A DNA stretch of 64,000 bases from Corinectria fuckeliana (taxonomy: Eukaryota; Ascomycota; Sordariomycetes; Hypocreales; Nectriaceae). The notes beneath the pieces were generated by a model. The model was not told where the DNA came from. It was given only the letters and a program-made list of their open reading frames with translations, and ran no database searches. Both the position numbers and the translations under genes were made by a program. Numbering within the stretch: the stretch's first letter is position 1; every line of letters starts with the position of its first letter. The stretch covers positions 186,001 through 250,000 of the forward strand of contig WPDH01000066.1 in NCBI GenBank assembly GCA_019137255.1, written 5' to 3'. Of the stretch, positions 35,008-46,697 are shown in pieces.

Positions 35008-37892
35008 ATGGGAACGCCCCGAGATTACTACGCGGACCTAGAGCTGCCTGCGTCGGCAGATGTGCAGGAAATCAAGAAACAGTTCCGGAAGCTTGGTATG
35101 CGCTGGACTTGCGTTGGAAAGTTGGCTTGACTGACTCTTCCCGTAGCACTCAAGTACCACCCGGATCGCAACCCTGGTCGAGAGCAAGAGGTGAATGTTC
35201 AATTCCAGATCATCCAGTCCGCACACGAAATCCTCTCGGACCCTGAGGAGAAACGCAAATATGACGCGGCCCGAAGTAAATCCAGATACCCCGGTGCCTC
35301 GGGCGTAAAGGGCAATCCTTGGGCGAATGCTGGTGACCAGTTCCCTCCACCTCCTCGCCGCAATGCGCGTGCTACGCCCTCTGGCGCCCAGAGATGGCAA
35401 AACCGCTTCTCGCAAGGCGTCCCCCCAACTGCCAGGCAGTATACGGCCGGGGATCAAGAAGCGAAGAAGAATGCTGCTCGTGCTTTCGAAAACATGCGGA
35501 AGGGACACTCACAAGCTCCCCCACCAAAGCCGGCTGAGCAAACTCGACCAACTCCCCCGCCGCCACCGCGAACAGAGTCCGCGAGGCAACGCGCTCAGGC
35601 CGCCTTTGGGGCTAGAAGAACAGGCTACCAACCTCGGTCAGCTACGAACGGTGACGAGCCTCCCGTCACTAGAAACAACTATACCTCAAGGCCAGCCCCT
35701 GAGCGATTTGCCCATGATGGCCCTAATTCTGGGCAAGCTACCGAAGTACCGATGCCAGACCCCTTGAGTCAATTCAGAGACAACTCGGATCCCCGACAAA
35801 GCACGCCGTATTCTAAGCATGGCGGCGAGAAGACCAACCCCTTCGACGGAGTTCCTTTGGGTCGAGCAAGGAGCACTCGGGAGCCGCCCCGCCATGATCC
35901 CCCTTCTCCGGAGTTTGACACTCCTACCAAGCAGCGCAGTTTCAGTGTGCCAAAGGATAAGTACGCTGAAGAATCGACATCGGGCTTTAAGCCCCCCTCT
36001 CAAGCACCAGAGCCTCCGCCAAAGCTCCCGATGGACGCTCGCCCCAAAGCTCCCCTCAAGAAAACTCGCACCGGCCAGAAGCCTTCGTCCACCACTGCGA
36101 CCACGGATACCCCTGCCGCTCAGCCACCCAGTGCTCCTGTGTTTGAGACTCGTAAGTACACTCAGCTTTTTAATGGATGTGCTAGACTGACTTTGAGCCA
36201 GCATCGAAACCTCAGCCCAGCACTCCTGGCGGGCCGTCAATGTATGAGACACCACTCTGTTCGCATGTCAACCATTCTTCTGCGCCCTTTTCCAACTGCA
36301 GCACGTGCCGCACCTATAAATCCCATGATTCTCGCCCAGGTCGCACGAAGACTCATCAAGATGATGCAGCTTGCTATTCCAACCCAGGCCACGGCTCTTC
36401 CTTCAAACAGTCTCCCAGTGGAGACCAAGACTCCCCTCTTCGGCTAACTCCCTTCGAACGGCAACAGCAGAAGTTTCTGGCGAAGCTGATCCAGAATGCG
36501 GCACCGGGAGGGTCGGCTGAGAAGCGAAAATACCAAGACCAAAATTTGGGCCATTCTATTCCCCAGAATCATGCTAACAACGTTTCAATTAGCTTCAGTT
36601 TCCCCGTCAGCGACGACACTTTTGCCCAAACATCGCCCGAGCATCACACCTTCTCGCGAAGCAGCACCGACGACATCAACACTAGTTTTGTTGATGACCA
36701 GGCCACCGCGGATTCGTGGCAGTTCAGCGCGGGAGGTTCAGAGCAGGGTAGCCCGACAAAGTCCCGACCCCAATCTGGGAACCGAACCGGCCGTCGCTCG
36801 CCTACGAAGCGTCCCCCGATTAATCGCACTGATACCTCTAGTGTTGCTTCAGACTCTGGGAAGCCGGAGCCGGCCTTTAACCCCGATGGTTGGAGCAATG
36901 AGTTTGGTCCGCATACCTTTGTCCCACAGCCTTCTCAGAGCAAGTCGGCTTCCCCAAGCAGATCCATGCGGAGCAACTCGAAGAAGCCGAAGCCTGCCAA
37001 GGCACCAGGAAAAGCAACTGTGGTCGACGATAGCAGCAGCGAGGAGGAGGAGCTCCCCTGGCGGGGACGCAACGCTCAAGGAGCACCAGTTGCTGCAGAG
37101 AGCCCTCAAGCTATGGACATCGACAGCCCTCCTGCAGGCCAAGCAGCACCAACACCAGCACCTGCGGCTGCGGCTTCGACTACGGCTGCGTCTGAAACCG
37201 CGCCTGTACCAGCAGCTCCCTTCTTCAACCCAGACGAGCTACCAAATGGTGCCAGAAACATCAATGTCGAACCTTCGAGGCCAGAGTGGCGACCTGGAAA
37301 TGTGAACGGCGAAAACGAGCGTGCGGAAAGCCCGAAAAAGGAGTTCAATCCAAACGCTGTAGGGTCGGAGGACAGCGAGGAATTTTTAGCCAGCTTCATT
37401 GATCTGAAGAATGTGGTACCGTTTGCTCATCAGGAAACTGGGCTGAGATCGTTCGCCGATCTGAAGGACACCTTGCCCTTCGACAGCAAGCCATCAGCTA
37501 AGATACCCATCAAGCTTCCCGCGGCGCCTGCTCTCGTTTTCCCAACGCCTCCCATCGCTCCCCACCTTCCACCACCCGCCGCCATCAACGGGATGAAGCC
37601 GAGCACGGCATCTTGGGAGAAATACGTCAATGAATTCGAGAGTTATTTGCAGCAATGGGACGACTTTAACGGCAGAGTCGTCGACCATTTCGCCACTCGC
37701 AAGGCCAACATCGCGACCACAAGGAAGTCGAATGGCTACTCATTCTTGGAAGCCCGGAATGACGGCGACGTTCAGGAATACTTCAACTGGTTACAGCAGG
37801 ACGGCGTGGTACGGAAACAATGGAGCGCGGCATGCGAGGAGCATGAGAAACGGTTCCGAGAGTTCATGGCGTTCAGAATGAAGATGAAATAA
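35008..37892 (+). CDS. Large J-domain protein with disordered Pro/Ser-rich body
   Basis: Exons are 35008-35095, 35147-36151 and 36202-37892, giving 927 aa (907 if the in-frame 60-nt candidate intron 36242-36301 is removed). An N-terminal J domain covers residues 7-72 (DYYADLELPASADVQEIKKQ) and has the HPD triad at H34-P35-D36, so it should stimulate an Hsp70 ATPase. It is followed by about 600 residues of disordered Pro/Ser/Ala/Lys-rich sequence. Near the C-terminus an ordered helical region (WEKYVNEFESYLQQWDDFNG to EKRFREFMAFRMKMK, last about 100 residues) could be a client- or partner-binding domain. I do not recognise a characterised orthologue. Homologous architecture is probably shared with other ascomycetes. 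There is no signal peptide or membrane span, so a cytosolic or nuclear location is likely. Confidence 0.85.
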
Positions 37893-38206
37893 CTGGCTCC
37901 TTTTTGGGAGCTGCTTGGATTTGGGATCAAGGCGTCGACGCATGACAGGATGTATTGCTTCCAAAAAGGATGGACGGGGATGGCCATGAAGGGATAGCTT
38001 TGCGCCTGCTAGCCCGCATACATGGAGGATGTTTTGATGTTATGAGAGGTGGTATTTGTGGGATTTCTGCGCGATTTGACGAGAGCACGGCTATCATCGA
38101 CACTCAGGATTGGGTTGGCGTGGGGACATGATGCAAGCAAGCATACGGCGCGAGGCGTGATGGACTTTCGGAACCGGGTCATGGTTTCCAGCATCGGCAG
38201 CAAACT

Positions 38207-38236
38207 TGGCACTGGCACTGGCACTGGCACTGGCAC
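38207..38236 (+). repeat. (TGGCAC)5 tandem repeat
   Basis: Five perfect hexanucleotide units, 45 bp before the (TACC)10 repeat. Confidence 0.92.
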
Positions 38237-38280
38237 TGAGGCCGGGGAGCACCGTTTTTGCTCGGTGCTGATCTGAAGAC

Positions 38281-38320
38281 TACCTACCTACCTACCTACC
38301 TACCTACCTACCTACCTACC
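38281..38320 (+). repeat. (TACC)10 tetranucleotide microsatellite
   Basis: Ten perfect TACC units. The same CCTA/TAGG motif recurs as short patches in several other intergenic regions of the window. Confidence 0.95.
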
Positions 38321-39443
38321 TGCATAGTTTGGAACTTGGTTGCGGTTTCACGGAGTTGGGAAACTGGAATGTGTACATGGGCACGACACGGCACATAGAT
38401 ATAGACGGGAATGGTATCTTCGCTGCCCGGATAAGGCGCTCTAGTACTATTCATCTTCCGAAGGGCAGGACTGGGCTACTTTGTGCGGCTGGGCTTGGCG
38501 TGTTGGATCCGAGAAGATGATTGCAGAAGTATTAGGTCCTGCAACGACAAGGACGAGTTGCCTTCTGGGACAAGCTCGGCTTTCTAAGTAACCAGGAGTC
38601 CTCGACCCGGGGTGCTGCGTCTCTTAGGTATTTCAGGTTCCATTCATCCCAGGTTTTCTTTTCATCGTTTCGACTCTTACACGTCCTTCTCCTTCTCCTG
38701 CCTTCTCGGTCTCTTGACTCATACCACATATCCGGATCTTAAAGACCGTCCAGCTTTCTACTTTCCAACATAAGTTCCCACACCTAAGCTACTCGGGTTT
38801 CCGTTAGACCTGCTTGCTCTGCCCCTCGTCTACTCCTGCGTTACACCCAGCCACAGACACCCCTCCTCTCAGCATTTTCGGCCGCCCCCTAATGACGGCT
38901 CAGACGCTGAATCACTGCAACCTCACTTTACTGGCCACGGGCGATAAGGAACTCTTCGTATTGGCCCAGGAACACTAGTGAGGTTATCAGTTTAGTCCGC
39001 CTTTACATGAGCGAGGGTTTTTTTCCCCTCTCCCCTTTTCCATTCTCCTTTCGTCCCGCAACTCCCTCTCCTCCGCAACTCACACTCTTCTCTGCAACTC
39101 GTGCTTTTCTTCCACATCTCAACTTTCTCTTCTGCTGCCTGTTTGCAACACTGAGTCTTCCTTTCTCTTCGTCCTGCAAGGTACATTTACTCTCTTGTCA
39201 GAAAACCAAGTCCCGTTTTCTCAAAACCTCTCTTTCTATCCCCCTTCCCACTAGTAGGTCCCCCTCCCTCCACGCGCACTGTTGCTCATCCTTCTCCTTC
39301 TCTTCTCCTTCCACACACCCAACCTTAGCTGACCGCGGCACGAACACAGCGCAACTGGCCACCGCCTTGGGTTTCTCCGAAACTACTCATCAGGCAAACC
39401 ACTCATCTCCCTTTTAACCTTCTCTTCTCTTACTTCACTCGCC

Positions 39444-40166
39444 ATGTCTGACATCGAGAAGGGTGAGGGCAAGGCCCTTCCATGGACCGAGGACGCCAAG
39501 GTGAGCAGGCAACCTCTCTGCATCGTGCTTCTTCTCTGCGCTTTCTCTAACGTGTTCATCGAAAACAGAACCAGTTTCTCTTGCGTGTCATTTCCCAGTT
39601 CAAGGAGGAAGGCAAGCAGATCAACTGGTCGAAACTCGCCATGCCCGGACGCACCACCAAGTCTCTTCAGAACATGTGGACCAAGATCAACAAGCAGGTC
39701 GCCGAACTCGAGGATAGAAACAGCAACGGGCCATCCGACGTCACCAGTACACCACCCAAGAAGCTCGCCACTCGTAAGTCTCGCCACGTTCTCCTACTCA
39801 CGCGCCTGGCTGGCATGGGGTGATAAAAAACTAACGGCTCTGCTCCTCGTCCAGCTCGCAAGCCGCGCGCGAAGAAGGCCGAGGCCCCCGCCTACGACGA
39901 CGGCGACGACAGCGAGGGAAACATGGCGAGCGCCAAGAAGGCCACGCCCCGAAAGCGCGCCGCCCCCGGTGAGTAAAACCTCGTCGCGAGAGCTTCGAGT
40001 GGTCCGGCGAAGAGAGGAGAGAAAGAGGAGCTAACTTGCTCTGCCTTAACCAGGCTCTGCTTCTAAGCGCGCTTCTAAGGCTAAAAAGGAGGAAGACGCC
40101 GACGACGTCTCCGAGTCCCTCAAGGCTGCTTGCATCAAGGCGGAGTACGACGAGGACAATGAATAA
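39444..40166 (+). CDS. Small Myb/SANT-like protein with basic/acidic tail
   Basis: Exons are 39444-39500, 39569-39773, 39855-39968 and 40054-40166, giving 162 aa. Residues about 20-67 form a Myb/SANT-like three-helix unit (NQFLLRVISQFKEEGKQINW, then SKLAMPGRTTKSLQNMW), with the W and G-R-T-x-K-S turn typical of the third helix. The tail alternates Lys/Arg/Pro/Ala blocks (TPRKPRAKKAEAP, KRAAPGSASKRASKAKKEED) with an acidic end (AEYDEDNE), resembling histone-like or chromatin proteins. Lower N-terminal Trp content than in classical Myb repeats makes it a divergent member. A nuclear DNA- or chromatin-binding role is inferred. A pyrimidine-rich leader suggests good expression. Confidence 0.85.
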
Positions 40167-40919
40167 AAGGCCGCGTCGAGAACCTACCGCCAACCCTGGA
40201 CTGGACGCGATCCGGGCAAGTGAGGTCTGCACATGAAAGTATTCCTTTTTTCCTCCCTCGTCTCTTTTTTGGAAGTGTGGTGAATACTCGGAGGTTGCTT
40301 CCATTGGTGGCTTCCAATTTTTTTCGATGAGCGTGTCAAGTCTCTGCGCACAGCAAGGTGGTATTCACTTCATAAGGAATCTGGACGGTAAGGATGGAAT
40401 CAGGGAATCTGCGGAGCTGGAACTTCTTGCAATGAATGAGAACCTACAGCATCATTCATAACTCATGTCGAGTCTAAACAAATGGAAGGGGAAAAGCAGC
40501 TTAGCTATTATTATCGATATTCAGTCCTCATTTCCATGTCAGCCGTGTTTGTTGAGGGCATGCCATGCCTCGTTCTCTCTTCACCTGCTTGCAATGGCAC
40601 CTTCAGGGTAGCATCCGAAGGAAGCTGTAGCTACAACCCACAACTCACGAACAGACCTCAATGCTAGCCTATAATGATCTTGAACTAGTCAATGAGACGT
40701 GCTATGAGTTGTGTCTGTCAGATCACCCTCTGATTATGGCGGCTTCGCTACTTGAGTGGTGGCGACATGTGGTCACGCTCTTGTTCTGGAGGGCAACGCA
40801 TTTCATAGAGCACTGGTAGGTACTTGTTCCTCCAATTTTGATTCACTATTTTTGCTGAAGATCAACTTCCCGCCTCGCCGCGCATTCTCCAACACCCTTG
40901 ATACAGTGGCCCACAGACC
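40167..40919. other. Convergent spacer, 753 bp
   Basis: This is the 3' flank of the Myb-like gene and of the phospholipase D gene. Nothing gene-like was seen. Confidence 0.5.
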
Positions 40920-43874
40920 CTAAGTGTAGAGCTCATCCGTGAGATTGTTCAGCGTAAGGCCTTCCTTGGCGATGTCGTCGACATCCACGAGGAAGCTGAG
41001 CGGCATCTCGACAAGCGTGCCCCGGACACCGGCCAGCCACTCCTTGACCTCCTGCACGCCGCCGGGGAACTCGTCCCGGACGATGTGGCCGTACTCGACC
41101 TTGCCCTCCTTGATCTCCGCCTCCTCGTTCCTGTCCTTCTTCGCCCCGGGGATGATGAAGTGCCGCGAGAAGAAGCTGTCGTAGTCCTTCCACGTGCGCA
41201 CGGCGTCGTTGGGCACGGGGTGGAACGCGCGGCTGAATATCTCCGTGTTGGTTCGCGCCGTGCGCTTCCAGAGAGTCTGGAAGTTGGGGCCCAGCGGGTC
41301 GGCGACGAGCTGGTCGGCCGGGGAGCCCCAGTCGTAGTTGTTGGGGGACACGTCGACTGGGTGCCAGTTCTGGTTGGGGCGGTCGCAACGTTGGTCTGGG
41401 ATGAGGCCGATGTGCTTGCGGAAGAGGTAGCGGCGCAGCGAGGCGGCGAAACGCGAGGCTTCGTAGCGATGGCCGTCCATGAGGGAGGCGACGGTGGTGG
41501 TATCCTCGATGACGACGGCGATCTCCGAATCGTGGTCTCCCAGCTGCGAACGGTCGTTGAGGTTGGCAGAGCCGCAAATGACAAGGCGGTCGTCGGCGAT
41601 GAGGAGCTTGCTATGGATGTAGAGCTGCTCGCTGACGAAGGCGTTGATCTCGTCTTCCGGGTTGCCGTCCCAGGACAGGCCGGCGACGCTGGGGCCGCCG
41701 TCCATGTAGACGGAGCTGATGGTGTCGAGGGTCACGTCCTTGACGTCCTCGGCTCCGCGCTGGTATTTCTCGTAGCGACCAGTGTTCTCGTGGTGATCTC
41801 CGTCGGCCGGATTCCCGATACGGTCTTCGTACTCCCTTCTCGCATCCTCATATGACACACCGGCGCGAGACTCCGCATCGGCCATGGTCCTGGACGTGTT
41901 GATGCGATCGAACGAGCGAAGGTTGTAGAACTCAATGTAGTCGCCGGGGGAGCCGATGCCGGCCGCCTTGAGCTTCTCGATGATGCTGGTCCGACCACGG
42001 CTGATCGACGCGTACTGGAACTCCATAATTGCCCGCGTTCCGAGAGCCTCCTCGGCCTTTAGGTCTCCCGCGAATGCAGGCACCGCGGGCATCAAGACTA
42101 TGACCTTGAAACGTTGGCCGTCGTTGTATGCACGCACGATTCGCTCTACGATGGCGCCACCGATCTGGTTCTTAACCCGCTGTTTGCCCTCCGTAGTAGT
42201 GATGAAGAACTGGGAGCATCAGAAGTGTTTTGGCAATGGCTGCAGTTGGCATACCTGGTTCTCAATGTAAACAAAGTGTTCAGCAGTGTTGATTGCATGG
42301 ACGTAGGCGCTCGCAATAGAATGTTCAGTGGGATGGCCAGCACTCCATTCAGAGCAGCTGTTTCCATGTCAGTTGGCATCTATCAAAAAGATGGCGATGA
42401 TGTACCTTCGAACTAGTTGAATTCGCGGCATCTCACTCCTCTGGGAGCCTCGACCGTGATGCGAATCATCGTCCCCGTAAGACATGAGCTTGCTCAGTCC
42501 TCGGTTGAACTGGTCTGTCAAGCCGCCGAGGTAGTCGTCATGGCTTTGGTGACCGTGCGAGGCTTTAAGACCGAGTTCGAGCTTCGCGTACTTGCCGGGG
42601 TTCTTGTTCTTGTATTTCGCCCCATAGATGAAGTTCCTGCAAACAGTCAGAACGATCTAGAAGGCCTTACAAGCAACCTACCAGCGGTCGACGAAATGCT
42701 CAACAAGATTGCCAACGATCGGGCCGTTCATGCTCAGTGCTACATCAGACCATCCCATTCTGGAGCTCTTGGTTCGGTCGACTGTCAACACTATTAGCTG
42801 ATGCGCCCCTCCGGAAGCTGTCTCGCTTTACGTTTGTTCTTATCCCAATCTTGCACGTCTGCAAAATCGTAAACTCTCGCGTTGTTGTAATCTTGGCCCG
42901 GGAATATGACGCCTTGGAGACTGCCGGGCTCTACATCCGCGATGGGGTGTGAGTTGGTGTCATATCGCCCAAAGCCTGTGTGGTTTTTAGTGGACTTGAC
43001 GCAGAGGAAAGGACAGCGAAGGTGTCATACACATGTCGAGACCGCCCATAAAAACAAGCTTGCGATCGATGACGATGAGCTTCTCGTGATGAGCCCAATA
43101 GAGGACAATGCCATCTCCAGTGCCGTAGACTGCCTTGATGGCATCGCCGGAGGCCTTGGCAAGGTCCATGTTGGTCAGAGCCTTGAATGACTTGCCCAGT
43201 TCCTTGGTCAGGTCGTAGCCAGTAGGGAGATGATCTGGATGCCTAAAGACTTTGATGTTGGGATGCAGCGCCTCAAGGGCGGTTCTTGTGTGCTGTTGCA
43301 AGTAAGCAAGTGTAGGTATGCGCAGTGAAATGTATAGGGTCATAGTTTAGTATATGCTTACCGCCGAGTTCAGAGTCAGAGCTGCCTCGACCTCTTTGTA
43401 GACAATGACGTGGACCTTTACACCTCGCTCGGCGGCGGCCTTGAGCATGTTGTCTAGGCGATAGCGCTCGTTCTTGATCGGGGGGCGCCTCAGATACAGC
43501 TCAGGGCTCAGCCACCAGTCCAGGATCATGATGCTCTCCTGGGCCTCTGAAATGGAGTAAAGCCCGTCAGATCGAGGATGAAGGTGGGCCACGATTCAGG
43601 CTTCGGACTTACTCTCAAGGGCCTCGGAGACGGCCCAGAAGTAGGAGGCACCATCGACATACCACTTGGGGATGCCGGAGTTCTCGGGAGCGAAGGACCC
43701 AAAGCGATTCGAGCTGTGCGTCTCCGGGTGAAGGTGGTTGCATTCATCGCCCAGATGGGTGTGGGAATGGCGTTCTTCTTCCTTGCTGGCACCGCCAAAG
43801 GTCGACTCGATGGAGGCGCCGACTTGTTGTCCCAGCCCCTCCACATGGGATCCAACCTGCTTGAAGAAGTCCAT
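40920..43874 (-). CDS. Phospholipase D (two HKD motifs), short fungal type
   Basis: Eight exons: 43874-43613, 43546-43362, 43292-43031, 42975-42832, 42781-42682, 42636-42406, 42357-42255 and 42209-40920, giving 858 aa. The first catalytic motif is H218-x-K220-x4-D225 (HEKLIVIDR), followed by GGLDMCFGRYD. The second is H628-x-K630-x4-D635 (HSKLLIADDR), followed by GSANLNDRS. Other conserved pieces are ILDWWLSPELYLRRP, YIENQFFITT and VNDGQ-like RAYNDGQRFKV. The enzyme hydrolyses phosphatidylcholine to phosphatidic acid and choline through a phospho-histidine intermediate. There are no PX or PH domains before residue 80, unlike SPO14-type PLD1, so membrane targeting must differ. The N-terminus carries a His-rich stretch (HSHTHLGDECNHLHPETH). 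The dense intron set is fully in frame and rebuilds all conserved motifs. Confidence 0.94.
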
Positions 43875-46697
43875 GTCGTGGCGCTTGGTTCTTAGATTCT
43901 AGGTCGATATGGATACGAAGATGAGCATTATCCAAGATATGGGTGTAGCCAAGATAAAGCCGCCGCGAGGTGATGATGTGAGGCTGAAGTAGTTGTGCAT
44001 CATGCATGAGGGGGTGGGCACACGGATAAGCCCGGGGGCGGCTGAGAGATGCGTATGTGCCCCACTTTGCTCATTCGTACGAGCATGAATGAGAAAGGCA
44101 TTAAAGCTCTGGTTTAGAGGAAACTGTGAGTGAATATGAGCAGGAGAGAGGTATTATTTCAAGCTATGTACTCTACACCTCTGAATGTTGTGATTAGCTT
44201 ACTTTGATTGAAGGCGAGAAGGAAATCCATGTCACTCACGGTCCTCGAAGTAGCTCCTTTCGTGGTAGTTTGCCATTGCCAAGAGGGGAATCTCAGCTGA
44301 GTTCCCCTTCTCGTCACTAGCTTCTCATCAGCCACAGAAGCCACAGAAGCCACTGCAGCCACAGCTCATCAGCCTCACGAGCCTCACTAGTGGAACCCCG
44401 AACCGGGGCTACGGAGCGGAACGGGTAAAGATAGGGTCCCGAAGAGGATCGATCAGATCTTAAGCAAGGGCTATGAGCAGGTTTAGAAACAAGAAACGAC
44501 AGCACCGCGAGATTCTGGAATGTAATACATATAATTGTAGATTATAAAACAACGCAAGCACCTCAGAGGTCACGTTGTGCATAAAGGCGAAATATGCTAT
44601 GGCACAGTCATGGGAATGTCATATTATCAGTACCTTTAAAGCTTGTCACTCAAACATCGATTTAGGTCCATCATAGTTACACTAATGGAACTCCTCACTT
44701 TAGTCATCTAAATTATTGTGCCTTTTATGAGGGACTGATTTTCCACCGTGGGATCATAAAGTATAGATCTATCAGAGAATTAGAAGCGCCCGGAGGATGG
44801 CTCCACCCCGCACCGGCGATTTTCATCGAATCCCCGAGCTCCGACCCCACTTCGCCCGGTGATTTCAAGCTCCGGCTCTCGACAACCCACATCGCTGTTG
44901 CTCCGTATATTAGAGGGAGAGCCGTAGCGGGGAACAGAAGCCCTGTCAACCTCACACTCGGAGTTTAACAGCATAGCATAGGTCTGAATTTGGGGTTGTC
45001 CTGGCCCTTGGTGCTACTGTCGCTATGGGATAGTCCTGCTGAGGAATTCTTGGTAGATAGATTGGCAACCTCGATCTTCGGACATTTTACAGCAACGCGA
45101 CACCTTGGTGGAACTCCAGAAGCATATTCTCAGGGTGTTCTTTCTTACTGGGGTCAAAATCGAACAAAACTCTTATTTGCGGTCCTCGAAAGATGTATTA
45201 GGTGACTAATGAGGGTGGGCGCTGTAACTATCTAGTTCAAAGTATTTAAGGGGTTGTAAGCCAATCCTGCCTTGGAGTTTTCTTGCAGGCTGACTAGGGA
45301 ATATTCAGTCCTTGTTCGTTCTGGAGAGCAGGACTGTTGCTTAGACCTTGAGTTCTTTGAGGGAGGATGCTAAGTCTAAGAGGTTATAATTTGGCCCTTG
45401 AAGATCGTGAGGAAGCCATCGTAGCAGGACAACTCATTTGCCACAATTAAAAATAAAGGCCCCCAAAGCTCTAGACCTCAAAGCCATATTTCATTGAGGA
45501 TACCTGACGGGGACGCTGCCGGACGCCGTGCTGCTCTCCTTGATCTGTTCCTAGCTGGAGCAGAAGCAAGCATATAGAAACAGAAAGAACACGAGAACAA
45601 GTCAAGCCGTATATTTCCGTAGACGCGGGTAGTAATTTTCCAAAAACTCGCTTCGGTTCTGCAGTGAACTCACGTCGAAGTTGTGGTGTGAGCTTTGCTG
45701 AGTGAAAGCCGAGATCCGAAGGCCCCCTGATGAAGACCACGGCCCGTTCCGGCAACCCATCCATCGGGGAGAAGGGTGGCATTCGAGAAATAACATGCCA
45801 CCATCGGTTGCAAAACTACAGTACGCTGAGCCGCAGGAACAGTACATGCGCTATTTTTCTTCTTCTTCTCGCAAGGAAAACCGGTCTGTTGCACTAACGG
45901 GCTGCTGTGTTTCCCGAGCATTTGTGAAGCTTGAGAAGCCCAGTTGCCAGGATGTATGCAGGAGCCTAGGTACTAGACAAAGTAGATATTAGGTGCCTAG
46001 TACTTAGGTTACCTAGTATGTTCAGGTAGGTTAGTAGGTACAGTAGGTAGGTACCTAGTTCTAGCGCCTGCTGGGCCTGAATGGCCCAAGTCCCGGGTCA
46101 GCGGGCTTGCCCAGCGTGCACTTACAGGGCTTCGGGAGAGCCCATTTGCTGGCCCGGGGGGGTTCGCTGCAGGCGCGGATAAGAATTGGATCCCGTCACA
46201 AATCCAACAAATCCAGACGGCTCGGGCTTCTTTTTTTCTTCGCTCTCGTTCGAATTAAATCAATCAATCACATCTCGGCCTCGACATCCATCACCTTTCA
46301 TTCTCGGCCGTGATTGACTGAATTCCCAAAACGCCCGCCCGGAGAAAATCTCCCTTATTTCTGGCATTCCCCCGCTCCGGCTCCTTTCAGTGAATCCCTC
46401 GTTCTCTCCAGTTGAATGTTTCGAGCGTGTCTGAGTTTATCCAGAGAGTATTAGGTAGTCAATACCCCCCTCATCGCTTTCTGGCTTGCCCGTCCGCTTT
46501 GGCATCCTACACACCGTATCTCAGCTCCCGCCGGATGTGCACCTGAACGCGGTGGTCCGAACCGACTAACAACTCTGCAGGAAAGTTCTCTCGCCGTTGT
46601 CACCCCCAGCTTGGTCAAGACACACAAACAACTCAGCACTGAGAGACAGAGAGAAAGAGAGAGAGAGAAACATATATATATACCAGAACTTGCCATC
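43875..46697. other. Divergent intergenic region, 2.8 kb, with an AT-rich island
   Basis: This is upstream of both the PLD gene and the GNAT gene. About 44500-45480 is clearly richer in A and T than the rest of the window. It has no intact ORF of recognisable origin, and may be an old element relic. A TAGGTA/CCTAGG patch lies at 45961-46065 and a GA/TA tract immediately before the GNAT start. Confidence 0.5.
46641..46682 (+). repeat. GA-rich tract followed by (TA)n, just upstream of the GNAT start codon
   Basis: A run of GAGAGA/GAAAGA units (46641-46670) passes into CATATATATATA (46671-46682), ending 15 bp before the ATG. It probably lies in the 5' leader. Confidence 0.75.

Larger units (their letters stand above)
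37893..39443. other. Intergenic, 1.55 kb with two simple repeats and a pyrimidine-rich leader
   Basis: This contains the (TGGCAC)5 and (TACC)10 repeats. From about 39013 there is a 400-bp CT-rich stretch just before the next start codon that looks like the transcription start and leader of a well-expressed fungal gene. Confidence 0.55.

Noticed and set aside
41085..41855. 256-codon open frame on the plus strand
   Set aside because: It is antisense to the last PLD exon, which carries the second HKD motif. Val/Ala/Gly-rich composition is typical of antisense GC-rich frames.
44725..44955. 76-codon minus-strand frame with a hydrophobic start resembling a signal peptide
   Set aside because: It is a short frame inside the AT-rich relic region with no splice partner. 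The hydrophobic start is probably chance.
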